Shown piece by piece: positions 26,859 to 34,374 of a stretch of 64,000 nt of DNA. The stretch spans positions 59,738 to 123,737 of the forward strand of contig JAEUHR010000010.1 of assembly GCA_016794425.1 (NCBI GenBank), written 5' to 3'. The DNA comes from Planctomycetota bacterium. GTDB lineage: Bacteria > Planctomycetota > UBA1135 > UBA2386. Positions within the stretch are counted from its first letter, which is position 1, and each line of letters begins with the position of its first letter. Below the pieces are notes generated by a model. It made no database searches and was not told the origin of the DNA. It was given only the letters and a program-made list of their open reading frames with translations. The translations under genes and the position numbers were made by a program.

Positions 26859-27285
26859 GAGGGTGGCCTCGTCGGTTGCGGGGTGGTGGCCGAACGGAGT
26901 CGCCGGGCCTGAAGTCGCCCCCGGTAGGTGAGCCGGAGGCTGCTGCACCGGCCCGGAACTGCAGGTGGGTGCCGGGCGCAGCTGCCGCGCCGGCTTCCAC
27001 TCGGTGGAACTGGTCGACTTCGTGGGAACTGATGACCTGCGTGGATCACGGCCCAGCCGGTCCCGGTTCGAGGGGGGCTGGGGGACTCTCGGACCGGTCG
27101 GTCGGCGCCGCGTAACCTGACTGCCCGAGGCGACAGGGCCGGTGATCCACGCAAGTCACCAGTTCCGACTTCGTGCTCGGTTGGATCGGCGTCGACCTCT
27201 GTGGCGACGACCTGGGCGAGCCGTTGCAGCCGGGTCCGGGGCAACCGGCCGACGCGCCGGTCCGACCCTCGCCGGACGAGGGAAG
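26859..27285. other. 427-base region without genes, containing a repeat family
   Basis: No convincing coding frame is present; the short frames are unrelated to any family I know. The region holds several copies of a GGAACTG-headed repeat, including an imperfect inverted pair (listed separately), and ends at the 3' side of a tRNA gene. Confidence 0.6.
27006..27166. repeat. Inverted and direct repeats with consensus GGAACTGrTGACyTGCGTGG
   Basis: The left arm at 27025-27049 and the right arm at 27142-27166 are inverted copies matching at 23 of 25 positions, 92 bases apart. A further direct copy starts at 27006 (GGAACTG, then GTCGACTTCGTG), immediately before the left arm. A weaker head-only copy lies near 26955. 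The arrangement could form a long stem in RNA or DNA, or mark a recombination remnant. Confidence 0.6.
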
Positions 27286-27362
27286 TGGTAGCAGGAGCCG
27301 GACTTGAACCGGCGACCTACGGCTTATGAAGCCGCCGCTCTAACCAGCTGAGCTATCCTGCC
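27286..27362 (-). tRNA. tRNA with anticodon CAT (elongator Met, or Ile2)
   Basis: A 77-base cloverleaf on the minus strand: acceptor GGCAGGA/TCCTGCT, discriminator A and encoded CCA. The D-arm is GCTC...GAGC, the anticodon stem GCGGC/GCCGT has loop TTCATAA, and the T-arm is GCCGG-TTCAAGT-CCGGC. The first acceptor pair is G-T, not the C-A mismatch of initiator tRNA, and the three G-C pairs of the initiator anticodon stem are missing, so this is not tRNA-fMet. Confidence 0.93.
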
Positions 27363-27510
27363 ACGCCGTTCGGAGGGGCGGAGACGAAAGCAGAAGTGGC
27401 GCGGCAACTCAAGGCCGAAGCGGACTTCCCGTGGCATCGGCGCGCGGCCACGGCGGCCGGGGCGCGACGTTCCGGCGACCCCACAGGTTCCGGGAGGTAT
27501 GCCCGGGGAG

Positions 27511-27540
27511 TGTAACTTTCTGGCCCAGTGTGCTTAGATT
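27511..27540 (+). promoter_or_regulatory. Possible promoter of a small RNA
   Basis: TGTAAC (27511-27516), 18 bases, TAGATT (27535-27540), in a stretch that is locally more AT-rich than its surroundings. Transcription would begin at about 27546, exactly at the base of the first hairpin of the RNA candidate. Confidence 0.45.
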
Positions 27541-27544
27541 CGGG

Positions 27545-27669
27545 TGCGGGTGGCATGGACCCGCAAACGAGACGAGGTGGGCTCCCTGGCTGGATTCTCT
27601 CCTCCCCGTTCGACTGCCTTCTCCTCCTGACGAATCTGAATCGAACCCCCAGCCAGGGAGCCTTTTTTT
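27545..27669 (+). ncRNA. Candidate small RNA ending in a long terminator stem
   Basis: About 125 bases. It begins with hairpin TGCGGGT/ACCCGCA (27545-27565, 7-base loop), then a short single-stranded AACGAGACGAGG. A perfect 14-bp stem follows (27580-27593 with 27649-27662), closing a 55-base C/T-rich loop, and ends with seven T (27663-27669). The next gene has its own promoter-like elements at 27690, so this is more likely an independent RNA than a leader of that gene. I do not recognise it as 6S, SRP or a known riboswitch. Confidence 0.55.
27580..27669 (+). terminator. Rho-independent terminator, 14-bp stem and T7 run
   Basis: GGCTCCCTGGCTGG pairs fully with the segment at 27649-27662 and is followed at once by TTTTTTT. 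The 55-base loop is unusually large for a terminator, which is why a functional RNA is suspected. Confidence 0.75.
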
Positions 27670-27689
27670 CCGCCGCGGCGCGAGACTGC

Positions 27690-27719
27690 TTGCCCTGGCG
27701 ACCCGTCGGCCGGTAGGGG
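27690..27719 (+). promoter_or_regulatory. Promoter-like elements of the arginase-family gene
   Basis: TTGCCC (27690-27695), 18 bases, TAGGGG (27714-27719), then 7 bases to ATG 27727. The GGGGAG overlapping the -10 could alternatively act as a ribosome site if transcription starts further upstream. Confidence 0.45.
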
Positions 27720-27726
27720 AGCGGCC

Positions 27727-28743
27727 ATGTTCGACCCCAACGCCGCGGCGGCGCCCGACAGTGGCATCTTCGGGCTCGACGTCGCCGAGTCGCGGGCCGC
27801 GATCGTGCTGGTGCCGGTGCCGTTCGCGGCGACGGTTTCCTACGGCGGCGGCACCGAGCGCGGCCCCGAGGTGATCCTGGCGGCCAGCCATCAGGTCGAC
27901 CTCTACGACCTGCAGTACGGCCGCATCTACGAGCGCGGCATCCACCTGCAGGCGGCCGACCCGGCGCTGGCGGCGGCGCACAGCCGCGCGCGTGCGCTGG
28001 CGACCGCAGTGATCGAACGCGGCGGCGCGACCGACGCCGATGCTGCCGCGATCGCGGCGATCGACGCCGCCGGCGCGGCGGTCAACCGCGCCGTGCACGC
28101 GGCGACCGCGCGCATCCTCGCCGCCGGGCAGGTGCCCGGCATCGTCGGCGGCGACCACTCGGTGCCGTTCGGCGCGATCGCTGCCTGCGCCGAGCGCCAT
28201 CCCGGTCTCGGCATCCTGCACATCGACGCGCACGCCGACCTGCGGGTTGCCTACGAGGGCTTCCGCTGGAGCCACGCGTCGATCATGGACAACGTGCTGC
28301 GCTCGGTGCCGCAGGTCGGGCGCCTCGTGCAGGTCGGCATCCGCGACTTCTGCGAACAGGAACTCGACTCGATCCGCGCCAGCGAAGGGCGCGTGCTGAC
28401 GCACTTCGACCTCGAGTGGCAGCGCCGGCGGCACTGCGGCGAGACGTTCGACGCGCTGTGCCGCGAGGCGGTCGCCGCGCTGCCGGAGCACGTCTACGTC
28501 AGCTTCGACATCGACGGCCTCGACCCGGCGTTGTGCCCGCACACGGGCACGCCGGTGCCGGGCGGCCTGTCGTTCGGCGAGGTCGCGCACCTGCTGCGCA
28601 CGCTGGTCGACAGCGGCCGGCGCGTGGTCGGCTTCGACCTCGTCGAAGTGGCGCCGGGCCCCGACGGCGACGAGTGGGATGCGAACGTCGCCGCGCGCGT
28701 GCTCTACAAGCTGTGCGGCGCGGCGCTGCACTCGGCGCGGTAG
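27727..28743 (+). CDS. Arginase/agmatinase family hydrolase
   Basis: A 338-aa binuclear-manganese ureohydrolase. All three metal motifs are visible: 'GIVGGDHSVPFG' (His ligand), 'ILHIDAHADLR' (three ligands, D-x-H-x-D) and 'YVSFDIDGLDPALCPHTGTPVPGG' (two Asp ligands). The order, and 'SHASIMDNVL' after the second motif, fit agmatinase-like members. The exact substrate (agmatine, arginine, guanidinobutyrate, formiminoglutamate or guanidine) cannot be told from motifs. No polyamine, urea or histidine-degradation gene is adjacent. It is preceded by a separate small RNA candidate and followed 55 bases later by moeA. Confidence 0.92.
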   Translation: MFDPNAAAAPDSGIFGLDVAESRAAIVLVPVPFAATVSYGGGTERGPEVILAASHQVDLYDLQYGRIYERGIHLQAADPALAAAHSRARALATAVIERGGATDADAAAIAAIDAAGAAVNRAVHAATARILAAGQVPGIVGGDHSVPFGAIAACAERHPGLGILHIDAHADLRVAYEGFRWSHASIMDNVLRSVPQVGRLVQVGIRDFCEQELDSIRASEGRVLTHFDLEWQRRRHCGETFDALCREAVAALPEHVYVSFDIDGLDPALCPHTGTPVPGGLSFGEVAHLLRTLVDSGRRVVGFDLVEVAPGPDGDEWDANVAARVLYKLCGAALHSAR

Positions 28744-28763
28744 CGATTCCGCGCCCGCCGCGC

Positions 28764-28792
28764 TTGCGCGTGCGCGGCTGGCCCGCGAAGGT
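28764..28792 (+). promoter_or_regulatory. Weak promoter-like elements of moeA
   Basis: TTGCGC (28764-28769), 17 bases, GAAGGT (28787-28792), then 6 bases to ATG 28799. The geometry matches the other leaderless candidates, but the -10 lacks its first T. Confidence 0.3.
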
Positions 28793-28798
28793 GCCGGC

Positions 28799-30040
28799 AT
28801 GGCCAAGGCCCTGTCCCTGCTCGACGCCCGCGCGGTTGTGCTGCAGCGGTCGCGCCTCGCCCCGGCGACCGAAGTCGTCGGGCTCGCCGAGGCGCACGGC
28901 CGCGTGCTGGCCGAGGCGATCGTGGCCGACGGACCGTGGCCGGCCACCGACCGGTCGGCGATGGACGGCTTCGCGCTGGCGGCGAGCAGCCGCGGCCTCG
29001 CGGCCGGCACCACGCTGCCGGTGGTCGGCGCGAGCCTCGCCGGGGCGCCGTTCGCCGGCGCGCTGCCGGCCGCGGCGGCGATCCGGATCATGACCGGCGC
29101 CGTGGTGCCGGCGGGCGCCGACACCGTCGTGCCGGTCGAACGCACCAGCGGTTTCGCCGGTGACCGCGTGACGCTGCAGGCCGACGTCGCGGCCGGCCAG
29201 AACATCCGGCCCCGCGGCAGCGAGCTGGCGGCCGGCGCCGTCGTGCTGCCGGCCGGCACGCGGCTGCGCGCGGCGGCGATCGGCGTGCTGGCGGTGCTGG
29301 GCCGCGTGCGCACCGCCGTGGCGCGCCAGCCGGTGGTCGCGATCGTCGCCACCGGCGACGAAGTGGTGCCGGCCGAGGCCGTGCCGCTGCCGCACCAGGT
29401 GCGCGAGAGCAACTCGTGGGCGCTGGCGGCACAGGTGCGCGAGTGTGGCGCGATCGCGCGGCGGCTGCCGATCGCGCCGGACGAGCCGGCGGCGCTGCGC
29501 GCGCTGCTGCAGGACGCGCTGGCGTCGGCCGACGTCGTGCTGACGATCGGCGGCGTCAGCCAGGGCACGCACGACCTCGTGCACGGCACGCTGCAGGAAC
29601 TCGGCGTCGAGCCGGTGTTCCACGGCCTCGACCTGAAGCCCGGCAAACCGACCTTCTTCGGCGTGCGCGCGGCGCCGCGCGGGGCGCGGTTCGTGTTCGG
29701 CCTGCCGGGCAACCCGGCCTCGACGTTCACGGTGTTCGACCTGCTGGTGCAGCCGCTGCTGCGCCAGCTGCAGGGCGAACCGGTGGCCGGCGAACTGCCG
29801 GTCGCGCTGCCCGGCGGGGCGCCGTGGACGCCGAACGCGCGGCTGCAGGCGCTGCCAGCGCGGTTCGTCGCCGATGCCGGCGGCGCGCTGCGCGCCGAAC
29901 TCGCGGCGCCGTCGCCGAGCGGGGATCCGTTCCGGCTGGTCCATGCCGACGGCTACGTGCTGGTGGCGGGGCAGCAGCGGCCGGTCGAAGTCGCGACGCT
30001 GCCGTTCGTGCTCGGCACGGCCGGAGCGCGGCTGTCGTGA
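28799..30040 (+). CDS. moeA: Molybdopterin molybdenumtransferase MoeA
   Basis: A 413-aa enzyme that inserts molybdate into adenylated molybdopterin. N-terminal signature 'PWPATDRSAMDGFAL' (domain I/II), 'IRIMTGAVVPAGADTVVPVE', the lidded domain to about residue 175, then the MogA-like domain III with 'VAIVATGDEVV', 'ESNSWALAAQVRECG', 'ADVVLTIGGVSQGTHDLV', 'LDLKPGKPTFFG' and 'GLPGNPASTFTVFDLLVQPLL', and a beta-barrel domain IV. Length and motif order are standard. Other molybdenum-cofactor genes are absent from the window. The stop overlaps the start of lnt (TGATG). Confidence 0.94.
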   Translation: MAKALSLLDARAVVLQRSRLAPATEVVGLAEAHGRVLAEAIVADGPWPATDRSAMDGFALAASSRGLAAGTTLPVVGASLAGAPFAGALPAAAAIRIMTGAVVPAGADTVVPVERTSGFAGDRVTLQADVAAGQNIRPRGSELAAGAVVLPAGTRLRAAAIGVLAVLGRVRTAVARQPVVAIVATGDEVVPAEAVPLPHQVRESNSWALAAQVRECGAIARRLPIAPDEPAALRALLQDALASADVVLTIGGVSQGTHDLVHGTLQELGVEPVFHGLDLKPGKPTFFGVRAAPRGARFVFGLPGNPASTFTVFDLLVQPLLRQLQGEPVAGELPVALPGGAPWTPNARLQALPARFVADAGGALRAELAAPSPSGDPFRLVHADGYVLVAGQQRPVEVATLPFVLGTAGARLS

Positions 30041-31707
30041 TGCGCCGCGGCGTCGTCGTGCCGCTCGCGGGCGGCGCGGCCCTCGCGGCGGCGACGCCGC
30101 CGGCGGTGGTGCCGGGCGCGGAGTTCCTGGTGTGGCCGGGGCTCGCCGTGTGGTTCCTGCTGGCGCGCGATCCACAGCGCCCGAAGTGGCACAGCTACCT
30201 GCTGGGTTGCGTGCACCTGGCGTGGTTCTCGTGGTCGATCCATCACGTGCTGTGGGGCGCGTACCTCGCGATCGTCGGGCTCGGCGGCGCCTACTTCGTG
30301 CTCGGCACGATCGCGCTGCGCGTGGTGCCCCAGCGCTGGCAGGCGCTCGGCTTCGGCCTCGTCGTCGCCGGCAGCTTCTGGCTGCGCGCCAACGTGCCGT
30401 CGATCCACTACCCGCACGGCCAGCCGTGCCATGCCCTGTGGCCGTGGCCGCAACTGCTCGGCAGCGTGACGCTCGGCGGCGAGGCGCTGGCGAACGCGCT
30501 GCTCGGCTGGCTTGCCGCCAGCGCGGTGGAGCTGTGGTCCGGCTGGCGCGTCGGCACGCCGCCGTGGCCGGTGGCACGGCGCCGCGGCGCCGTGGCGCTC
30601 GGCGTTGCGGCGGTCGCGAGCGCGGTGGGCTGGGCGATCGCGGCGTCCGTGCGCAGCTCGCCATCGCAGGACGGCACGCGGCCCGTGCCGGTCGTGCTGG
30701 TCGAACCGGGCCTGCATGCGTTCGACTACCTGCGCGGCTTGCCGCGCACGTTCGAAGAGCGGTTGCTGCGACCGACGCAGTCGCTGTTGTCGGCAGGGCT
30801 CGGCGACACGCCGCCGCAAGCACCGGGCGCCGCGAACGCGACGCTCGTCTTGTGGCCGGAGAGCAGCATCCCGGTGACGATCCCGGTCGACGAGATCGCG
30901 GCCGGCACCGCGCGCTTGCTGCACGACCAGCTGCACCCGCTGGTCGCCGCGCCCGAACGCCTGTTGCTCGGCGTCAACGTCGCGCGCGGCGCGCGCGAGA
31001 CGCCGGCCGCGGTGCTGGTCGACCTGCGCGACGGGCGTGTGCTCGGCCACTACGAGAAGCGCTGCCTCGTGCCGGGCGGCGAGTTCGTGCCGCTGCTGCA
31101 GCTGTTGCCGCAAGCGGTCGTCGACTGGGTGCGCAGCGTGTTCGAGCGGGCGCTCGGGTCGATGCCGGACCTCGTGCCCGGGCAGGCCGGGCCGCTGCTG
31201 CACATGACCGACGGCACGCCGTTCGGCGTGCTGCTGTGCTACGACAACGCGTTCCCGGAGCCGGCGGCCGACCAGGTCGCGCAGGGCGCACGCTTCCTGT
31301 GCGTGCTGTCGAACGAGTCCTGGTACCGCGGCGGCGGCGAACTGACGCAGCTGGTGGCGATGTCGGTCGTGCGCGCGCTGGAGACCGCGACACCTCTGGT
31401 CCGCTGCACGACCGACGGCTGGAGCGTCGTGGTGGGGGCGGACGGCGAACTGCGGGACCAGCTGCCGCTGCGGGCCGGCCCGGACCAGGGGCCGCGAATT
31501 CTCCGCACCACGGTCCCGCCCGGGCCGGGGCGGCTGCCGCCGATGGCATGGCTGCGAGGCGCGACCGGGCCGCTGGCCGGCCTGTGGCTCGGGCTCGCGC
31601 TCCTGCACGCGGCCTGGACGTGGGCTAGACTCCGATCAGCTCGAACGACTCCTGCTGCCTCGGGTGGTCCCGGCGACCCGGTCCCGCCTGCGGCAAGTGG
31701 TTCTTGA
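30040..31707 (+). CDS. lnt: Apolipoprotein N-acyltransferase-like membrane protein
   Basis: A 555-aa protein with five or more hydrophobic helices in the first 220 residues and a nitrilase domain (about 225-500) followed by a last helix near 520. The catalytic triad is present: E274 in 'LVLWPESSIP', K340 in 'HYEKRCLVPGGEFVPL' and C400 in 'VLLCYDNAFPE', close to the E. coli order E267/K335/C387. 'LSNESWYRGGGELTQLVAMSVVRALET' is the usual Lnt C-terminal signature. It would add the third acyl chain to lipoproteins such as the one encoded at 5064. The membrane part is shorter and less conserved than in E. coli, so the call rests mainly on the nitrilase domain. Confidence 0.88.
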   Translation: MRRGVVVPLAGGAALAAATPPAVVPGAEFLVWPGLAVWFLLARDPQRPKWHSYLLGCVHLAWFSWSIHHVLWGAYLAIVGLGGAYFVLGTIALRVVPQRWQALGFGLVVAGSFWLRANVPSIHYPHGQPCHALWPWPQLLGSVTLGGEALANALLGWLAASAVELWSGWRVGTPPWPVARRRGAVALGVAAVASAVGWAIAASVRSSPSQDGTRPVPVVLVEPGLHAFDYLRGLPRTFEERLLRPTQSLLSAGLGDTPPQAPGAANATLVLWPESSIPVTIPVDEIAAGTARLLHDQLHPLVAAPERLLLGVNVARGARETPAAVLVDLRDGRVLGHYEKRCLVPGGEFVPLLQLLPQAVVDWVRSVFERALGSMPDLVPGQAGPLLHMTDGTPFGVLLCYDNAFPEPAADQVAQGARFLCVLSNESWYRGGGELTQLVAMSVVRALETATPLVRCTTDGWSVVVGADGELRDQLPLRAGPDQGPRILRTTVPPGPGRLPPMAWLRGATGPLAGLWLGLALLHAAWTWARLRSARTTPAASGGPGDPVPPAASGS

Positions 31708-31731
31708 CGGTCTCGGGCATGGAGTTAGGAT
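31704..31731 (+). promoter_or_regulatory. Strong sigma-70-type promoter
   Basis: TTGACG (31704-31709), 16 bases, TAGGAT (31726-31731), the best -35 match in the window. It sits across the end of lnt and drives the coiled-coil gene at 31937 through a leader of about 200 bases. Confidence 0.6.
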
Positions 31732-31737
31732 TCCGCA

Positions 31738-31936
31738 GCCCCCTGGCCCCTCTCGCTTTGGGTTGCAGCCCCCATGCTCGTTCGTCACCCGCATGGGAGC
31801 CGTTCGCCGATCGTCTTCCCAACCCCTCTGGAACTAGCCCCTCTGCCAACCAGCATCCCTGCCAACTCGACCACCTGCCGTCCCCGCAGGGCTGCGAGTG
31901 CAGTGCAGAACGCAAGTTAGGAGTCATCAGGTCATC
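31738..31936 (+). promoter_or_regulatory. Long C-rich 5' leader
   Basis: About 200 bases with unusually many C/T and few G compared with flanking DNA, so probably little folded. It ends in TTAGGAG (31916-31922) and CAGG a few bases before ATG 31937. Long open leaders of this kind often accompany high or regulated expression. No known riboswitch is recognised. Confidence 0.4.
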
Positions 31937-32800
31937 ATGAGTCCCATCGGTCGCGTGTTCATCATCCTCAACCTCGCTCTGGCCGGCACGTTCGTCGGCT
32001 TCGGCGGCACCTACCTGCAGAAGCAGTACGACACCAAGACCCAGCTGGAGACCGACCTGGCGGCGCGCTCCGCGCTGGTGGACAAGCTGACCGCGGACAA
32101 CGCGCGCCTCGAGAGCGAGCGCAACCAGTTCGAGGTCGCGAAGACCCAGAACGAAACCGAGCTCGGCAGCACCAAGAACAAGCTCGCCCAGGTCGAAGAC
32201 GAGAACAAGCGCCTGCACGGCCAGCTCGCGTCGATCGAAGGCGACGTCAAGGGTCTGCGTTCGGTCGCGGAAGCCGGCAACAACCAGGCGAACGCCGCGA
32301 TGGAGCAGGCGCGCAACGCCTACCAGATGGCGATCGCCGACCAGAAGGCGAAGGACGAGGCCGTCCGCGCCAAGGACGATGCCGAAGCCGAGAACCGCAC
32401 GCTGAAGACGACGATCGCGTCGCTGCAGGAGACGATCGCGAACAAGGACGTCGAGATCGCCGGCATGGGCAAGGACATCAGCGAGAAGAACCTGCTGCTG
32501 GCCGTCGCGCAGCAGAACGGCTTCGTCACCACGATGGCCGCGCCGACGCTGGCCGGCATGGTCACGAACGCCAACGGCCGCCTGTGCACGATCCAGGTCA
32601 CCGACAACCCGGGCGACGTGGACATCCAGGAGATGATCGCCAAGCTGCCGTTCAGCTTCGCGATCTACGACGCCTCGGGCTACAAGGGTGAGGCGGTCGC
32701 AACGAAGTACGAGCCGAGCGCCAAGGCCGTGCTGTGCAACCTGACACTGGTCAAGGGTGCGATCAAGGAAGGCGACCGCGCGTCGACCAAGACGCCCTGA
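31937..32800 (+). CDS. Membrane-anchored coiled-coil protein with C-terminal beta domain
   Basis: A 287-aa protein of no family I recognise. Residues 6-25 ('GRVFIILNLALAGTFVGFGG') form one membrane helix or uncleaved signal. Residues 30-195 are a continuous Lys/Glu/Asn/Gln/Ala heptad-like coiled coil ('LETDLAARSALVDKLTADNARLESER...'). Residues 200-287 look like a small beta domain ('GMVTNANGRLCTIQVTDNPGDVDIQEMI' ... 'AKAVLCNLTLVKGAIKEGDRAST'). ATG 31937 is chosen because of the AGGAG-containing leader and the membrane helix. It is strongly promoted and followed 36 bases later by a 53-aa membrane protein, with the mreBCD-pbp2-rodA operon next. A structural envelope role is possible but unproven. 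Confidence 0.8.
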   Translation: MSPIGRVFIILNLALAGTFVGFGGTYLQKQYDTKTQLETDLAARSALVDKLTADNARLESERNQFEVAKTQNETELGSTKNKLAQVEDENKRLHGQLASIEGDVKGLRSVAEAGNNQANAAMEQARNAYQMAIADQKAKDEAVRAKDDAEAENRTLKTTIASLQETIANKDVEIAGMGKDISEKNLLLAVAQQNGFVTTMAAPTLAGMVTNANGRLCTIQVTDNPGDVDIQEMIAKLPFSFAIYDASGYKGEAVATKYEPSAKAVLCNLTLVKGAIKEGDRASTKTP

Positions 32801-32836
32801 TCCCCGACCTCGACCTTCAACCACGGAGATCCTGAC

Positions 32837-32998
32837 ATGGCCCGCAAACCCGCCAAGGCAGTCGCCGCCGCCAACACGGACGTCGAAGTCGTCAGCAAGC
32901 CCGGCCTCAGCGTCGACGACGGCATCGTGCTGACCACGTTCTTCCTGCTGATCGGCGCGATCGTGATGGTCTACTTCGCGATGCAGAAGTACGTCTGA
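32837..32998 (+). CDS. Small 53-aa single-helix membrane protein
   Basis: The frame ATG 32837 to TGA 32998 is preceded by CACGGAGA, a good ribosome site 9 bases upstream, and shows the GC-rich third positions of neighbouring genes. Residues 1-25 are Lys/Ala-rich and soluble, and residues 28-47 ('GIVLTTFFLLIGAIVMVYFAM') form a transmembrane helix ending in QKYV. It follows the coiled-coil gene by 36 bases and likely shares its promoter, then a hairpin ends the unit. It may be a partner subunit of the coiled-coil protein. No homologue is known to me. Confidence 0.75.
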   Translation: MARKPAKAVAAANTDVEVVSKPGLSVDDGIVLTTFFLLIGAIVMVYFAMQKYV

Positions 32999-33017
32999 TC
33001 CGTCGCTGCTGACCCGC

Positions 33018-33051
33018 ACGGCCCCGGCCGCCTCGCTGCGACCGGGGCCGT
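33018..33051 (+). terminator. Strong hairpin after the two-gene unit
   Basis: A 10-bp perfect stem ACGGCCCCGG/CCGGGGCCGT with a 14-base loop, 20 bases after the small gene. There is no T-run, so termination may need Rho, or it may be an mRNA-end stabiliser. Confidence 0.5.
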
Positions 33052-33103
33052 TGCACGTACCGGCCACCCTTTCGCCCGACAGCCTGCGAAGGCGAAGAAT
33101 CCG

Positions 33104-33131
33104 TTGCTACCGAAGCACGTGCCGCTACGTT
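33104..33131 (+). promoter_or_regulatory. Likely promoter of the mreB operon
   Basis: TTGCTA (33104-33109), 16 bases, TACGTT (33126-33131), leaving a leader of about 90 bases before mreB. Confidence 0.45.
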
Positions 33132-33227
33132 GCGCCCTCGCGCCGGCTTGGTCCCCGGTGCACGTGTCTGCAGGTCAGAGTCGCTGATCCCACCGGGCGT
33201 CGCGCGGTGGGCGGCGCGAGGGTTTCC

Positions 33228-34286
33228 ATGTTTAAACCGATCGAGTGGCTGTTGAGCGGGTTCTCCGTCGATCTCGGCATCGACCTGGGGACGGCCAATA
33301 CGCTCGTCTTCGTGCGCGACAAGGGCATCGTGCTCGACGAACCGTCCGTGGTGGCGGTGCGCAAGGGCACCAGCGAGGTGCTGCTCGACGGCATGGCGGT
33401 CGGTGACGCCGCGCTCGAGTACCTTGGCCGCACACCGCCGGGCTTCCAGGCGGTTCGCCCGATGAAGAGCGGCGTCATCGCCGACTTCGAGATCACCGAG
33501 AAGATGCTGCGCTACTTCATCCGCAAGGCCTGCGGCGGCAAGAGCCTGGTCGCGCCGCGGCTGGTCATCGCGGTGCCGTGGGGCATCACGATGGTCGAGA
33601 AGCGCGCGGTGATCGGCAGCGCCGAGCGGGCCGGAGCGCGCCGCGTGTTCCTGGTCGACGAGCCGACTGCCGCCGCGATCGGCGCCGGCCTGCCGGTGCA
33701 CGAGCCGCGCGGTTCGATGATCGTCGACATCGGCGGCGGCACCAGCGAAGTCGCGGTGATCTCGCTGGCCAACGTCGTGATGGCCGAGTGTCTGCGCGTC
33801 GCCGGCGACGACTTCAACGACGCGATCGCGCAGTACATCCGCGCCAAGTACAACCTGCTGATCGGCGAGATCACGGCCGAACGGCTGAAGATCGCGGCCG
33901 GCAGCTGCATGCCGCTCGAAGAGGAGATCCAGGTCGAGATCCGCGGCCGCGATTCGCTGGTCAACCTGCCGCGCCGGGCGGTGATCACCTCGGGCGACGT
34001 GCGCGAGGCGCTGATGGAACCGGTGCGCAAGGTCATCGGCGCGATCAAGAGCGTGCTCGAACGCACGCCGCCGGAACTGGCGTCCGACTTGATGGACACC
34101 GGCATCGTGCTGTGTGGCGGCGGTGCGCTGCTGCGTGGCCTGCCCGAGATGATCGCGCGCGAGACCGAACTCGACGTGCGGGTCGCCGAGCGACCGCTGG
34201 AGGCCGTCGCGCGCGGCACCGGCATCTTCCTCGAGAACCTCGAGCTCTACTCGCAGTTCCTCGAGGGCGGCGAAGACCTCGGATGA
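33228..34286 (+). CDS. mreB: Rod shape-determining protein MreB
   Basis: A 352-aa actin-like filament protein that guides side-wall peptidoglycan synthesis. The actin-fold nucleotide motifs are plain: 'GIDLGTANTLVFVRDKGIVLDEPSVVAV' (phosphate 1), 'RLVIAVPWGITMVEKRAV', 'VFLVDEPTAAAIGAGL', 'SMIVDIGGGTSEVAVIS' (phosphate 2) and 'GIVLCGGGALLRGL' (adenosine). The amphipathic start 'MFKPIEWLLSGF' could help membrane binding. The length is normal for MreB (about 345). It is the first gene of a five-gene elongasome operon. Confidence 0.96.
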   Translation: MFKPIEWLLSGFSVDLGIDLGTANTLVFVRDKGIVLDEPSVVAVRKGTSEVLLDGMAVGDAALEYLGRTPPGFQAVRPMKSGVIADFEITEKMLRYFIRKACGGKSLVAPRLVIAVPWGITMVEKRAVIGSAERAGARRVFLVDEPTAAAIGAGLPVHEPRGSMIVDIGGGTSEVAVISLANVVMAECLRVAGDDFNDAIAQYIRAKYNLLIGEITAERLKIAAGSCMPLEEEIQVEIRGRDSLVNLPRRAVITSGDVREALMEPVRKVIGAIKSVLERTPPELASDLMDTGIVLCGGGALLRGLPEMIARETELDVRVAERPLEAVARGTGIFLENLELYSQFLEGGEDLG

Positions 34287-34374
34287 TCGTGCGCCGCCGC
34301 GGGCGCGGCGGTGCGTGCGGCAGGGCGTCCGCGCGGCGGACGCGGGTCGTGGTGGACGTGACGGAGGGATCCAG

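Noticed and set aside
27540..27726. Possible guanidine or other riboswitch before the arginase-family gene
   Set aside because: No conserved ykkC or mini-ykkC core was found, the terminator precedes a separate promoter-like element, and two ACGA strings alone are not evidence.
31720..31940. A 73-codon frame in the leader of the coiled-coil gene, ending in an ATGA overlap
   Set aside because: The likely promoter -10 lies downstream of its ATG, so its start would not be transcribed from that promoter, and its composition is not gene-like.
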